From: Terracoccus luteus
GTDB lineage: Bacteria; Actinomycetota; Actinomycetes; Actinomycetales; Dermatophilaceae
Direction of reading: 5' to 3'
DNA: 64,000 nt
NCBI RefSeq assembly: GCF_003635045.1
Contig: NZ_RBXT01000001.1
Coordinates: 3,038,001 to 3,102,000 of the forward strand
A program made the position numbers and the translations under genes. This document shows positions 49,773 through 60,350 of the stretch, one piece after another (position 1 is the first letter of the stretch; each line of letters starts with the position of its first letter). The notes below the pieces were generated by a model. The model worked only from the letters and a program-made list of their open reading frames with translations, ran no database searches and was not told the origin of the DNA.

Positions 49773-51059
49773 ATGCGTGCAGCAGGAGGGGTCTCGGGCC
49801 CGCCCGTACCCTCGAACGGGGCGGGCGAGCTGCTCCAGCTGCTCCGTGACGGTCGGCCGCGTACCCGCGCCGAGCTCGCGAAGCTGACCGGTCTGGCCCG
49901 GTCGACGGTGGGCCAGCGCGTCGACGCCCTGCTCGCGACAGGCCTGCTCGGACCCGTCGGAGAGGCTGCGTCGACGGGTGGGCGACCACCGGTGCGGTTC
50001 GCGTTCAACCCTCAGGCGCGGGTCGTCGTCGGCGCCGACATCGGCGCCACCCACGGCCACGTCGCCCTCACCGACCTCCTCGGCCGACCCCTCTGCGAGA
50101 TCGCCGAACCCATCACCATCACCGACGGACCCGCCCCCGTCCTGGACTGGCTCGCCACCACCATCGAACGCCTCCTGACCCAGTCCGGACGCGACCGCAC
50201 CGACCTCGTCGGCATCGGCATCGGCCTGCCCGGCCCCGTCGAACACTCCACCGGCCGCCCCATGCAACCCCCGATCATGCCCGGCTGGGACCGCTACGAC
50301 GTCCCCCACCACCTCGCCACCGCCCTCCGGCTCGACACCGGCTTCCCCACCGGCAGCTCGGCCGGCTCACCCGGGTCGGCCACCGGGCCCGTGCCCGTCC
50401 TCGTCGACAACGACGTCAACATCATGGCCCTGGGCGAACACGCCGCCGCCCACCCCCACGTCCAACACCTGCTCTTCGTCAAGGTCGCCACCGGCATCGG
50501 CGCCGGCATCATCTCCGGCGGCCGCCTGCACCGCGGCGCCGTCGGCGCCGCCGGCGACCTCGGCCACGTCGCCGCCCCCGGCCACGCCCAGGTCCTGTGC
50601 CGCTGCGGCAACACCGGCTGCCTCGAAGCCGTCGCCGGCGGACCCGCCATCACCACCAGCCTCCACGCCCACGGCATCACCGCCACCAGCAACGAGGACA
50701 TCGTCCAGCTCGTCCGCTCCGGCTCCATCCCCACCGCCCACGCCGTCCGACAAGCCGGACGCACCATCGGCGAGGTCCTGGCCACCTGCGTCTCCCTGCT
50801 CAACCCCTCCGTCATCGTCATCGGCGGCTCCCTCGCCGGCGCCGGAGAGTCCCTCATCGCCGGCGTCCGCGAAGTCGTCTACGGCCGCTCCCTCCCCCTG
50901 GCCACCGGAGACCTCCAGATCGTCCCCGCCACCACCGGCCGCCAAGCCGGCGTCATCGGCGCCGCCACCATGGTCACCCAACACGTCCTCACCGCCGACC
51001 GCATCGACCACGCCATCGCCACCCAGTCGATGTCGCACGCCGCGAGCGCCACCGCCTGA
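49773..51059 (+). CDS. ROK family transcriptional regulator of the divergent sugar cluster
   Basis: The protein has 428 residues from the ATG at 49773; an in-frame ATG at 49737 is less likely since it adds a Cys-rich stub. Helix-turn-helix TRAELAKLTGLARSTVGQRV is followed by a ROK domain with VVVGADIGATHGHVALTDL and the zinc motif CRCGNTGCLE. It likely represses the 49664-29596 cluster until its sugar ligand binds. From about 50040 onward codon choice shifts to C-ending codons and uses GAA, CAA, GGA and TCC far more than neighbouring genes, suggesting a different origin for the ligand-binding domain. Confidence 0.88.
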   Translation: MRAAGGVSGPPVPSNGAGELLQLLRDGRPRTRAELAKLTGLARSTVGQRVDALLATGLLGPVGEAASTGGRPPVRFAFNPQARVVVGADIGATHGHVALTDLLGRPLCEIAEPITITDGPAPVLDWLATTIERLLTQSGRDRTDLVGIGIGLPGPVEHSTGRPMQPPIMPGWDRYDVPHHLATALRLDTGFPTGSSAGSPGSATGPVPVLVDNDVNIMALGEHAAAHPHVQHLLFVKVATGIGAGIISGGRLHRGAVGAAGDLGHVAAPGHAQVLCRCGNTGCLEAVAGGPAITTSLHAHGITATSNEDIVQLVRSGSIPTAHAVRQAGRTIGEVLATCVSLLNPSVIVIGGSLAGAGESLIAGVREVVYGRSLPLATGDLQIVPATTGRQAGVIGAATMVTQHVLTADRIDHAIATQSMSHAASATA

Positions 51060-51683
51060 GTGGAGGTGGTGCGCGACCACTGACGGTCGCCGACCACCTC
51101 CACCCGCACCACCCGGCATCCGGTCGAGGTATTACGTCGCGCCCCACCGCGACCGCCCACCTCGACCGACGCCACCCGGCACCGGGTCGAGGTATCACGT
51201 CGCGCCCCACCGCGACCGCCCACCTCGACCGACGCCACCCCGCATCCGGTCGAGGTAATCGCTCGCCCCACCGCGACCGCCCACCTCGACCGAACCCAAC
51301 CCGAGCGCCACCGCCTGAGTGGAGGTGGTGCGCGACCACCGACGGTCGCCGACCACCTCCACCCCGCCACCTCGCTCCGGTCGAGGTATCACGTCGCGCC
51401 CCACCGCGACCGCCCACCTCCAACCCCGCCACCCGGCACCGGGTCGAGGTAATCGCTCGCCCCACCGCGACCGCCCACCTCGACCGAACCCAACCCGAGC
51501 GCCACCGCCTGAGTGGAGGTGGTGTGCGACCGCCGACGGTCGCCGATCACCTCCACCCGCACCACCCGGCCTCCGGTCGAGGTATTACGTCGCCCCCCAC
51601 CGCGACTGCCCACCTCGACCGACGCCACCCCGCATCCGGTCGAGGTATTACGTCGCGCCCCACCGCGACTGCCCACCTCGACC
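51043..51683. repeat. Array of ten two-stem hairpins (types A and B) in three blocks
   Basis: Type A hairpins (51060-51103, 51319-51362, 51513-51556) have outer stem GGAGGTGGT/ACCACCTCC and inner GCGACC/GGTCGC. Type B hairpins start at 51122, 51185, 51248, 51379, 51442, 51575 and 51638, are about 45 bases long, with outer stem GGTCGAGGT/ACCTCGACC and usually inner GTCGCG/CGCGAC. The order is ABBB-ABB-ABB. Each block begins with a copy of the last 16 bases of the ROK gene (GAGCGCCACCGCCTGAG), so the 3' end of the gene was duplicated with the hairpins. The 680-base gap to the next gene otherwise holds nothing I can call. Confidence 0.93.
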
Positions 51684-51739
51684 GAACCCCACCCGAGCGC
51701 CGCCGAGCCGGGTGCCGGTGGGCGAGCACAATGGGGCCC

Positions 51740-52549
51740 ATGACCGCCCCGCGCACCGTCGAGACCTGGCTGACCGACATGGACGGCGTCCTCGTGCACG
51801 AGGAGGACGCGATCCCCGGGGCGGCCGAGCTCGTGCAGGCCCTGCGGCGCTCGGGCATGGGCTTCCTCGTCCTGACCAACAACTCGATCTTCACCCCGCG
51901 CGACCTGCGGGCCCGCCTGCTGCTCAGCGGGATCGACGTCCCCGAGTCGGCCATCTGGACCTCCGCCCTCGCGACCGCCCAGTTCCTGCTCGACCAGCGG
52001 CCCGACGGCACCGCGTACGTCGTCGGCGAGGCGGGCCTCACGACCGCGCTGCACGACGTCGGCTACGTCATGACCGACCGCGACCCCGACTACGTCGTGC
52101 TCGGCGAGACCCGCACCTACTCCTTCGAGGCGATCACCAAGGCGATCCGGCTCATCGAGGGCGGCGCGCGCTTCATCGCCACCAACCCCGACCCGAGCGG
52201 ACCGAGCCCGGCCGGCACGCTGCCGGCCACCGGCTCGGTCGCCGCCCTCATCTCGACGGCGACGGGCCGGCAGCCGTACTACATCGGCAAGCCCAACCCG
52301 CTCATGATGCGCAGCGCCCTCAACCGCCTCGACGCGCACTCGGAGACGACGATCATGGTCGGCGACCGCATGGACACCGACATCATCAGCGGCCTCGAGG
52401 CCGGCCTGCGCACCGTGCTCGTGCTGACGGGCTCGACGCAGCGCCACCAGATCGAGCAGTTCCCCTACCGGCCCAGCCGCGTCGTCGACTCGGTCGCCGA
52501 CCTCGTCCCCTTCGTCGAGCAGAGCGCCGCCGGCCGGGCCGAGGCCTGA
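51740..52549 (+). CDS. HAD-IIA (NagD-like) phosphatase
   Basis: The protein has 269 residues from the ATG at 51740 (51731 also possible). HAD motif I is WLTDMDGVLVHEEDAIPGA, motif II LVLTNNS, motif III/IV YYIGKPNPLMM and VGDRMDTDIISGLEAG. It dephosphorylates a small phosphorylated metabolite in the cytoplasm. It stands alone after the hairpin array and converges with the enolase gene 10 bases away. Confidence 0.9.
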   Translation: MTAPRTVETWLTDMDGVLVHEEDAIPGAAELVQALRRSGMGFLVLTNNSIFTPRDLRARLLLSGIDVPESAIWTSALATAQFLLDQRPDGTAYVVGEAGLTTALHDVGYVMTDRDPDYVVLGETRTYSFEAITKAIRLIEGGARFIATNPDPSGPSPAGTLPATGSVAALISTATGRQPYYIGKPNPLMMRSALNRLDAHSETTIMVGDRMDTDIISGLEAGLRTVLVLTGSTQRHQIEQFPYRPSRVVDSVADLVPFVEQSAAGRAEA

Positions 52550-52559
52550 GCGACCCCCG

Positions 52560-53678
52560 TCAGAGCGCCACCTCCGCGGAGGTGGCGCCGAGGCGGGCGA
52601 GACGCTCGCGGTCGGGCTCGAGCCCCACCCCCGGCTGCGTCGTCACGGCGACGCGACCGTCGTGCATCTCGACCGGCGTCGTGATGTCGTCGCGGTAGAA
52701 GCGGTTCGAGCCCGAGATGTCGCCGGGCAGGGTGAAGCCGGGCAGCGACGCGAGCGCGGCGTTCGCCGAGCGGCCGAGACCCGTCTCGAGCATCCCCCCG
52801 CACCACACCGGGATGCCGTGGGCGCGGGCGAGGTCGTGGATGCGCGCCGCCTCGAGGTAGCCGCCCACACGACCGGGCTTGACGTTGATGACCTGTGCCG
52901 CCCCCATGACGATGGCGTCGGCGGCCGAGCGGGCCGACACGATCGACTCGTCGAGGCACACGGGCGTGCGCAGCCGGGTGGCGAGCACGGCGTGCTGGCG
53001 CAGGTCGTCCTCGGCGAGGGGCTGCTCGATGAGCAGCAGGTCGAACTCGTCGAGCGCCCGCAGGGTCGCCGTGTCGGCGAGGCCGTAGGCGGCGTTGGCG
53101 TCGACCTGCAGCAGCACGTCGTCGCCGAACTCGCGCCGCACCGCACGCACCGGCAGGGCGTCCCACCCGGGCTTGATCTTCAGCTTGATGCGCGCGTACC
53201 CCTCCTCGAGGTAGCCGCGCACGGCGTCGAGCAGCGCCGGCACCGTGTCGTGGATGCCGACCGAGACACCCGAGGGCACGGATGCCGTCGTGCCCCCGAG
53301 GTACTCACCGAAGCTCTGCCCCCGGGCCCGCAGCTGGGCGTCGAGCACCGCCATCTCGAGGCTCGCCTTGGCCATGGGGTGGCCGACGACGTGGCGCAGG
53401 TGGTGCCCCACGGTCTCGGCGGTCAGGTCACCGACACCGGCGAGGGTCGGGGCCAGCCAGCGGCGGATGACCTCCTCGCACCCGTCGACGTGCTCGGCGG
53501 AGTAGAGCGGGTCGCTCATGGCGACGTTCTCGCCCCAGCCCGTCACCTCGTGCCCGTCGACGTCGGCCGTCACCTCGACGAGCATGACGTGACGCACCGT
53601 CTGGGTCGAGAACGAGGTGGTGAAGGGGCTGACCAGGGGCAGGTCGACCCGGTGCAGCCGCATCGCGGTGAGCTTCAT
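52560..53678 (-). CDS. MenC / N-succinylamino-acid racemase (enolase superfamily)
   Basis: The protein has 372 residues from the ATG at 53678. The enolase-superfamily barrel has the KxK acid-base pair in YARIKLKIKPGWD, metal ligands in LLQVDANAAYG, LLIEQPLAEDDL and CLDESI, and the second Lys in VINVKPGRVGG. MenC (o-succinylbenzoate synthase) and N-succinylamino-acid racemase share this family. The coupled GNAT gene, PucR and peptide transporter, and the absence of other menaquinone genes, favour the racemase role. Confidence 0.88.
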   Translation of the reverse strand: MKLTAMRLHRVDLPLVSPFTTSFSTQTVRHVMLVEVTADVDGHEVTGWGENVAMSDPLYSAEHVDGCEEVIRRWLAPTLAGVGDLTAETVGHHLRHVVGHPMAKASLEMAVLDAQLRARGQSFGEYLGGTTASVPSGVSVGIHDTVPALLDAVRGYLEEGYARIKLKIKPGWDALPVRAVRREFGDDVLLQVDANAAYGLADTATLRALDEFDLLLIEQPLAEDDLRQHAVLATRLRTPVCLDESIVSARSAADAIVMGAAQVINVKPGRVGGYLEAARIHDLARAHGIPVWCGGMLETGLGRSANAALASLPGFTLPGDISGSNRFYRDDITTPVEMHDGRVAVTTQPGVGLEPDRERLARLGATSAEVAL

Positions 53679-54622
53679 GCGCGTCCTTCCAGGACGTAGT
53701 GGTGGTCGTCGAACCCGACGATCGTCAGGCCCGCCGCCAGGGCGGTGGTGAGGGCGTCGCGGACGGCGAGGCGCCACTTGAGCGCGAGCGCCGGGTCGGT
53801 GCGTCGCAGGCCCTCGATGTCGGCCGGGACGCCCACGCGGGCAGGACCCCCGGCGGGGTCGAGCGCGGTGGATGCCGGGTGGCCGCCCTCGTCGCGCAGC
53901 AGGACCCGGGCGGTCGGCTCGCTCACCTCGTGGCGCTCGGCGGTGAGCAGGTCCCACCGCACGAGCAGCCGGTCGCTGGGGTCGCCCCGGTTGAGGGCGT
54001 CGTCCATGGGTCCGTACACGTCGACGAGGTAGCGCTCGGCGACGGCGCCGAGGGTGACGAGGTTGAGGTGGGCGTTGCGCGAGACGAGCGGGTCGAAGGT
54101 CCACAGCACCGACCGGATGCCGCGCTCGAGGCACCAGGCCCGCTGGTGCAGCTTCAGGGCGGTGCCCACGCCCCGCAGCGCCGAGCCGGGCAGCACGCCG
54201 GCGATGTGCGAGTGCAGGCCCTCGGGCCAGCGCGGGAAACCCACTGCGGCGCCGATGAGCTCGCCGTCGACGGGGGCGTCGCCGGCGTCGTCCGTGTCTG
54301 CGTCGGTGGCGGTGGCGGCGACCCCGACGAGGTAGCCGCCCGCCTCGTGCAGGGCCACCATGAGGCGCGGGTCGAGCTGCTGGTCGCCGGTCCGCCCCGC
54401 TGCGCTGCCGGTGCCCCAGACGCGGTCGAGCACCTCGGCGGCGGCGCGCATGTCGTCGATGCCGTGCAGCTCGCGCAACCGGACCCCGGCGCGACGGGCG
54501 GCGTCGCGGGCCCGGGCCCGGGCCGCCTCGACGACCTCCGGGGTCACGGCGGCGGTGGCCGGCGCCGGCAGCACGAGGGCCGGGGCGTCACCGACGGCAG
54601 CGGTGTCGGGGGCGACGGTCAC
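53675..54622 (-). CDS. GNAT-fold acyltransferase coupled to the racemase (COG3375 type)
   Basis: The protein has 315 residues from the GTG at 54622 after GAGGAGG. The fold is GNAT-like: VGFPRWPEGLHSHIAGVLPG, GSALRGVGTALKLHQRAWCLERG and SVLWTFDPLVSRNAHLNLVTLG match the predicted acetyltransferase family linked to MenC/NSAR genes. In Geobacillus an equivalent enzyme succinylates D-amino acids before racemisation. Its stop overlaps the racemase ATG (ATGA). Confidence 0.82.
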   Translation of the reverse strand: MTVAPDTAAVGDAPALVLPAPATAAVTPEVVEAARARARDAARRAGVRLRELHGIDDMRAAAEVLDRVWGTGSAAGRTGDQQLDPRLMVALHEAGGYLVGVAATATDADTDDAGDAPVDGELIGAAVGFPRWPEGLHSHIAGVLPGSALRGVGTALKLHQRAWCLERGIRSVLWTFDPLVSRNAHLNLVTLGAVAERYLVDVYGPMDDALNRGDPSDRLLVRWDLLTAERHEVSEPTARVLLRDEGGHPASTALDPAGGPARVGVPADIEGLRRTDPALALKWRLAVRDALTTALAAGLTIVGFDDHHYVLEGRA

Positions 54623-54684
54623 GGGTCCTCCTCGGTTCGGCGTCCGTCCAGTGTCGCGAGCCACCGGGCCCGCTGCTTCATCCG

Positions 54685-54701
54685 CCCCGATCATTTCGGG
54701 G
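54685..54701 (-). terminator. Small hairpin after the pucR-like gene
   Basis: CCCCGA (54685-54690), loop TCATT and TCGGGG (54696-54701) follow the PucR stop by about 30 bases. The stem is short, so partial termination or chance are both possible. Confidence 0.4.
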
Positions 54702-54731
54702 GTCGGTCGTTGTGGGCTGCGACGACGTCGG

Positions 54732-56351
54732 TCAGGACCGCAGCCGCAGCTCGAGCCACGTCACGAGCCGCACGTGGGGGTCGGCGAGGTCGATGCCGAA
54801 CCGCTCGGTGATGCGCCGCACCCGGTAGCGCAGCGTGTTCTCGTGCACGAACAAGGCGGCCGCCGCGACCCGCGTCTCGCCGAACGAGTCGAGCCACACG
54901 AGCAGGGTCCGCGCGTACTCCGAGCCACGGCGGCGGTCGTGCTCGACGAGCGCCTGCACCGGGCTGACGCCGAGGTCGAACGCCCCCAGCGCGGAGGCCC
55001 GCAGCTCGGCCAGCACGACCCGGCTGCGTACCTCGTCGGCGGCGGCCACGTCGACGTCGTGGCCGGCCACGATGGCGCGCAGCACGGTGTCGGCGACGCG
55101 CCGGCTCGTGCTGATCTCGTCGCGTCCGACGGCGATCGACCCGATACCGACCCGCACCGGGAACGACGAGGTGCGCCGCACGGTCCGCACGACGTCGAGG
55201 GCCATGCGGCGCAGGTGCTCGGCCGCCCCGGGGGTGTCGCGCACGGGCACGAGCGCGTAGACCGTCGACCCGGAGATCGCGCACACCGACGACGGGTGCC
55301 ACGCGCCGCAGTAGATGCCGGCCACCTCGAGCAGGCGCGCGGTCTCGAGGTCGGTGTCACCGGCATCCGAGTCGGGGCCCATCGCGAGCACCGCGTAGGC
55401 CGAGCGGTCGTCGAGCCCGAGGCGGGCGGCCGCCCCCGTGCGACCCTCGGCGCCGTCGAGCAGCGTCATGAGGGCGTCGACGCGGGCCCGGCGGTCGGGG
55501 TCGGAGACGGAGCGGGCGCGGATGAGGTGGAGCGCGACGACCGACGCCCCGCCCTGCAGCGCCTGCTCGGATGCCGGTCCCAGCCGTTCGCGCTCGACGA
55601 CCCACACCGTGCCGAGGATCTCGGGACCGAGCCGCACGACGGCCGCCATGCGACCGAGCTCGCCGTCGGACACCGGCGGGAGGTGCACGACCTGGCCGTC
55701 GGGGACGGTGCGTGGCACGGAGTTGCTCTGCCGGGCCATCTCGGGGACCTCTCGACCGAGGATGGTCTGACGGCGGGAGTCGTCGATCTCCTGGTGGGGC
55801 AGGTTCGAGTGGGCGAGGACGCGGTCGGCGTTGTCCTCGATCGTCACGGCCCCGCCGACGGCGTAGGCGATCTCGTTGGCGAGCGTGAAGAGGTCGGCGC
55901 TCGGCGCGGCGGTGAACCCACGGCCCGAACTGGCCGTGTCGCACGCCGCGGACACGAGCCGGTCGAGGTGTCGCCACGAGGTGGCGACGGGGGTGCTGAG
56001 CACCGCGACGCCGTGCGTGCGGCTGAGCCGCTCGACCGTGGGCTGCGCGAGCTCGAGGCCCTTGAGCACGACCCCGGTGACGCCCCGGGCCGCGGCGGCC
56101 AGCAGCACGGCGTCGAGCCCGTCGTCGCCCGTCACCTGTCCGGTGCACAGCAGCAGCCGGCCTTCGCCGGCCGGCGGGTCACCGTCGTCGAGCCCCTCGA
56201 CGAGCGGTCCCGTCAGGGCCACGTCGACGCCGTCCGGTGCTGCGACGAGGCGCAGCACCGGGTCGCCGAGGAGGTCGACGAGCTCGCCGAGCGTGAGCGA
56301 CGACCCGCCGTCGGTCCGCCCCCGCGGGCGTCGGGGCGCGCGGGTGTCCAT
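54732..56351 (-). CDS. PucR family transcriptional regulator
   Basis: The protein has 539 residues from the ATG at 56351. An N-terminal PucR sensor domain (LTLGELVDLLGDPVLRLVAA, GVTGVVLKGLELAQPT) is followed by a GGDEF-like central region and the C-terminal PucR helix-turn-helix ETRVAAAALFVHENTLRYRV. PucR proteins activate purine, amino-acid or peptide catabolic genes. It is encoded inside the operon it probably controls, between the transporter and the GNAT gene. Confidence 0.9.
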   Translation of the reverse strand: MDTRAPRRPRGRTDGGSSLTLGELVDLLGDPVLRLVAAPDGVDVALTGPLVEGLDDGDPPAGEGRLLLCTGQVTGDDGLDAVLLAAAARGVTGVVLKGLELAQPTVERLSRTHGVAVLSTPVATSWRHLDRLVSAACDTASSGRGFTAAPSADLFTLANEIAYAVGGAVTIEDNADRVLAHSNLPHQEIDDSRRQTILGREVPEMARQSNSVPRTVPDGQVVHLPPVSDGELGRMAAVVRLGPEILGTVWVVERERLGPASEQALQGGASVVALHLIRARSVSDPDRRARVDALMTLLDGAEGRTGAAARLGLDDRSAYAVLAMGPDSDAGDTDLETARLLEVAGIYCGAWHPSSVCAISGSTVYALVPVRDTPGAAEHLRRMALDVVRTVRRTSSFPVRVGIGSIAVGRDEISTSRRVADTVLRAIVAGHDVDVAAADEVRSRVVLAELRASALGAFDLGVSPVQALVEHDRRRGSEYARTLLVWLDSFGETRVAAAALFVHENTLRYRVRRITERFGIDLADPHVRLVTWLELRLRS

Positions 56352-56428
56352 CGTCTCGATGCTAACGAGGTCGGACCACGTCAGGCCGGGACCCGGGCCA
56401 GGTGGGGGCGGCGGCGCCACGGTGACGC

Positions 56429-57252
56429 TCAGGCCGGCTCGCGGCGTGCGTGCAGTCGGGGGATGGCCGAGAGCAGGGCGCGCGTGTACTCCTGCTGCGG
56501 GTTCTCGTAGAGGTCGGCGCAGGCCTGCTCCTCGACGATGCGGCCGAGGTGGATGACGGCCACTCGGTCACACAGCGTGCGCACGATCGACAGGTCGTGC
56601 GAGATGAAGAGGATGGAGAGCCCGACGTCGTGTCTCAGGTCGGCGAGGAGGTTGACGATGCCGGCCTGCACCGACACGTCGAGGGCGGCGACCGCCTCGT
56701 CGGCGACGAGCAGCCGCGGCCCGGCGGCGAGGGCACGGGCGATGGCGACGCGCTGTCGCTGCCCCCCCGACATGCCGGCCGGCCGCGAGTCGAGCAGCGC
56801 CGACGGCAGGGCGACGAGGTCGAGCAGCTCGGCGCACCGGCGGCCGACGTCGGCCCCACGCAGCGGGCTGTGCCGCCGCACGACCTCGGCCAGCGTGCCG
56901 CGGATGCTCATGCGCGGGTCGAGCGAGCCGTACGGGTCCTGGAACACCATCTGCATCCGCCCCCGCTCGCGCACGCTGCGACGGGCTCCGAGCGCCTTGC
57001 CCTCGAACCGCATCGTCCCGCTGTCGAGCGGCTGCAGGCCGACGACGCTGCGGGCGATCGTCGACTTGCCGGAGCCCGACTCGCCGACGAGCCCGATCAC
57101 CTCACCGGCACCTACGGTGAGAGAGGCGTGGTCGACGGCCACGAACGGCTCCTGGCCCCGACCGCGGGGAAAGGTGACGACGAGGTCCTCGCACTCGAGC
57201 AGGGGTGTGCGCCCGTCGGCCGGTCCGGGTCCGCCTCTTGGCGCGGTGTCGG

Positions 57253-57256
<4 letters not shown>
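56429..57256 (-). CDS. Peptide ABC transporter ATP-binding protein (DppF type)
   Basis: The protein has 275 residues. It has Walker A GESGSGKST, signature MSGGQRQR, Walker B LLVADEAVAALDVS (Glu-Ala in place of the common Glu-Pro) and switch His in FISHDLSIV. It pairs with the DppD-type ATPase whose stop overlaps its ATG (ATGA) to drive import of peptides. Confidence 0.9.
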
Positions 57257-58430
<1,174 letters not shown>

Positions 58431-58434
<4 letters not shown>

Positions 58435-59300
58435 CGCTCGATCCGCAGGACGTGGGCCAGGCCCTCGCCGACGAGCGCGAGCGCGAGGCTCGTGAGCACG
58501 ACGGCCGCGGCCGGGAAGAGGGTGAGCCCGTAGTAGTCGGCGGCGAGGAACTGCTGGCCGTCGGCCATCATCGCGCCCCAGTCGGGGGTCGGCGGCACGA
58601 TGCCGAGGCCGAAGTAGCTGAGGGTCACGATGACGCCGACGTTCATGACGATGTCGCTCATCGCGTAGACGATCGCCTGCGTCAGCACGTTGGGGGCGAT
58701 GTGCCGGGTCATGATGCGGGCCGTCGAGATGCCACCGACCCTGCTCGCGGCGACGAACTCGGTGTTGCGCAGCACCATCGTCTCGGCACGCACGATGCGG
58801 GCGTAGGCCACCCACGACACCGCGGTGATGGCGATGAAGATGGTCCAGACCCCGCCACCGAGGACGAAGACGAGCGAGATGACGAGGATGAAGAACGGGA
58901 AGGCGGTGACGATGTCGGCGACCCGCATGACGACGACGTCGAACCAGCCGCCGACGTAGCCGCAGAGGATGCCGACGGCCAGCCCGATGACGAAGGGCGC
59001 GAGAACGGCGACGCTGGCGAGGGTGAGGTCGCTGCGGGCGCCGTAGAGCACGCGGGTGAAGATGTCGCGCCCGAGGTTGTCGGTGCCGAAGAGGTGCTCG
59101 CCGCTCGGCGGCAGCAGGGTGGCGAGGGGGTCGGGCTCGATCGGGTCCCAGCGGGTCAGCAGCGGCGCGGCGAGGGCCGCCGCCACGATGACGGCGAGGA
59201 TGACGAGCCCGACGACGAGCGCGACGTTGCCGCGCCCGATGCCCGAGGGCAGCGTCAGGCGGGTGCGCACGGTGGGGGTCAGCGCAGCGGTGTCGCTCAT
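58431..59300 (-). CDS. Peptide ABC transporter permease (DppC type)
   Basis: The protein has 289 residues and six membrane helices. The N-terminal HLFGTDNLGRDIFTRVLYGAR and the EAA loop EFVAASRVGGISTARIMTRH identify the DppC/OppC group. It forms the pore with the DppB-type subunit, whose stop overlaps its start. Confidence 0.92.
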
Positions 59301-60232
59301 GCGAGCCTCGCTCTCGGGTCGAGCCGGGCGTAGGCGAGGTCGGTGAGCAGGTACACGACGACGACGAGCAGGCCGAAGACGAACGTGCAGCCCTGCACGA
59401 CGAGGTAGTCGCGGTTGAGGATGCCGGTCATGAGCATCGAGCCCATCCCCGGGATGGCGAACACCTGCTCGACGACGAGGGCGCCGCTCGCGAGCGCGCC
59501 CACCTGGATGCCGAGGATGCTCACCCCCGAGATGCCGGCGTTGCGCAGCACGTAGCGGGTGCGCACGACGCGCTCGCCCAGCCCCTTGGAGCGGGCGAAG
59601 GCGACGTACTCGCTCGTCAGCGACTCGGCCATCGCCGCCCGCAGTCCGCGCACGAGCAGCGGCACGATGCCGAGGGCGATGGTGAGCGCCGGCAGCACGA
59701 GGGCGAGCGCCCGACCGCCCCACGACTGCGGGTAGCCACCGGCGGGGAAGATCGGGACCTTGACGCCGAGGAAGAGCAGCAGCAGGCCGCCGACGAGGAA
59801 GGCCGGCGCCCCCTGCAGGACGGCGTTGAGCAGCCGCGTCACGTGGTCGGCCACGCCACCGGACCGCGCGGCTCCGGCGCTCGCCAGCGGGACCGCGATC
59901 GCGGCAGCGATGACGGCCCCCAGCACCATGAGCGCCAGGGTCACGGGCAGCCGCTGCTCGAGCAGGCCGGAGATCGGCGAGCGGAAGTAGAGCGACCGGC
60001 CGAGGTCACCGCGCACGACGCCGCCGAGGTAGCCGAGGTACTGCGCGCCGAGGCTCTGGTCCAGCCCCCACTGGCGCCGCAGCGCGTCGACGGCGGCCTG
60101 GCTCGCCTTGTCTCCCAGCGCGGTTCGCGCGGGGTCGCCGGGCGACAGGCGCATGAGCACGAACGAGATGGTGATGACGCCCCAGACCACCGGCACGGCG
60201 AGCAGCAGGCGCCGGGCCAGCCACCGCATCAT
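59297..60232 (-). CDS. Peptide ABC transporter permease (DppB type)
   Basis: The protein has 311 residues from the first of two adjacent ATGs. Helix 1 begins RLLLAVPVVWGVITISFVLM; LSPGDPARTALG and the EAA loop EYVAFARSKGLGERVVRTRY mark the DppB/OppB family. It follows the binding-protein gene after a 118-base gap. Confidence 0.92.
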   Translation of the reverse strand: MMRWLARRLLLAVPVVWGVITISFVLMRLSPGDPARTALGDKASQAAVDALRRQWGLDQSLGAQYLGYLGGVVRGDLGRSLYFRSPISGLLEQRLPVTLALMVLGAVIAAAIAVPLASAGAARSGGVADHVTRLLNAVLQGAPAFLVGGLLLLFLGVKVPIFPAGGYPQSWGGRALALVLPALTIALGIVPLLVRGLRAAMAESLTSEYVAFARSKGLGERVVRTRYVLRNAGISGVSILGIQVGALASGALVVEQVFAIPGMGSMLMTGILNRDYLVVQGCTFVFGLLVVVVYLLTDLAYARLDPRARLA

Positions 60233-60350
60233 GCGGGTGCCACCCGAGCCCGCCGCCGAGCCCGCCGCGGTGCTCGCCCCAGGGCCATCCGCAGGGCCAG
60301 CCACGACGGCACGGTGCGCACCGCGTGGCGCACCCTCACGGCATCCGGGC

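Noticed and set aside
51043-51683. Possible CRISPR array
   Set aside because: Repeats are internally palindromic over their whole length, the intervening bases are themselves repeated rather than unique spacers, and no cas gene is nearby.
50597-51739. Long Pro/His/Arg-rich open frame through the repeat array
   Set aside because: It is the wrong frame of the ROK gene continued into the hairpin repeats; the repeats preserve stems, not reading frame.
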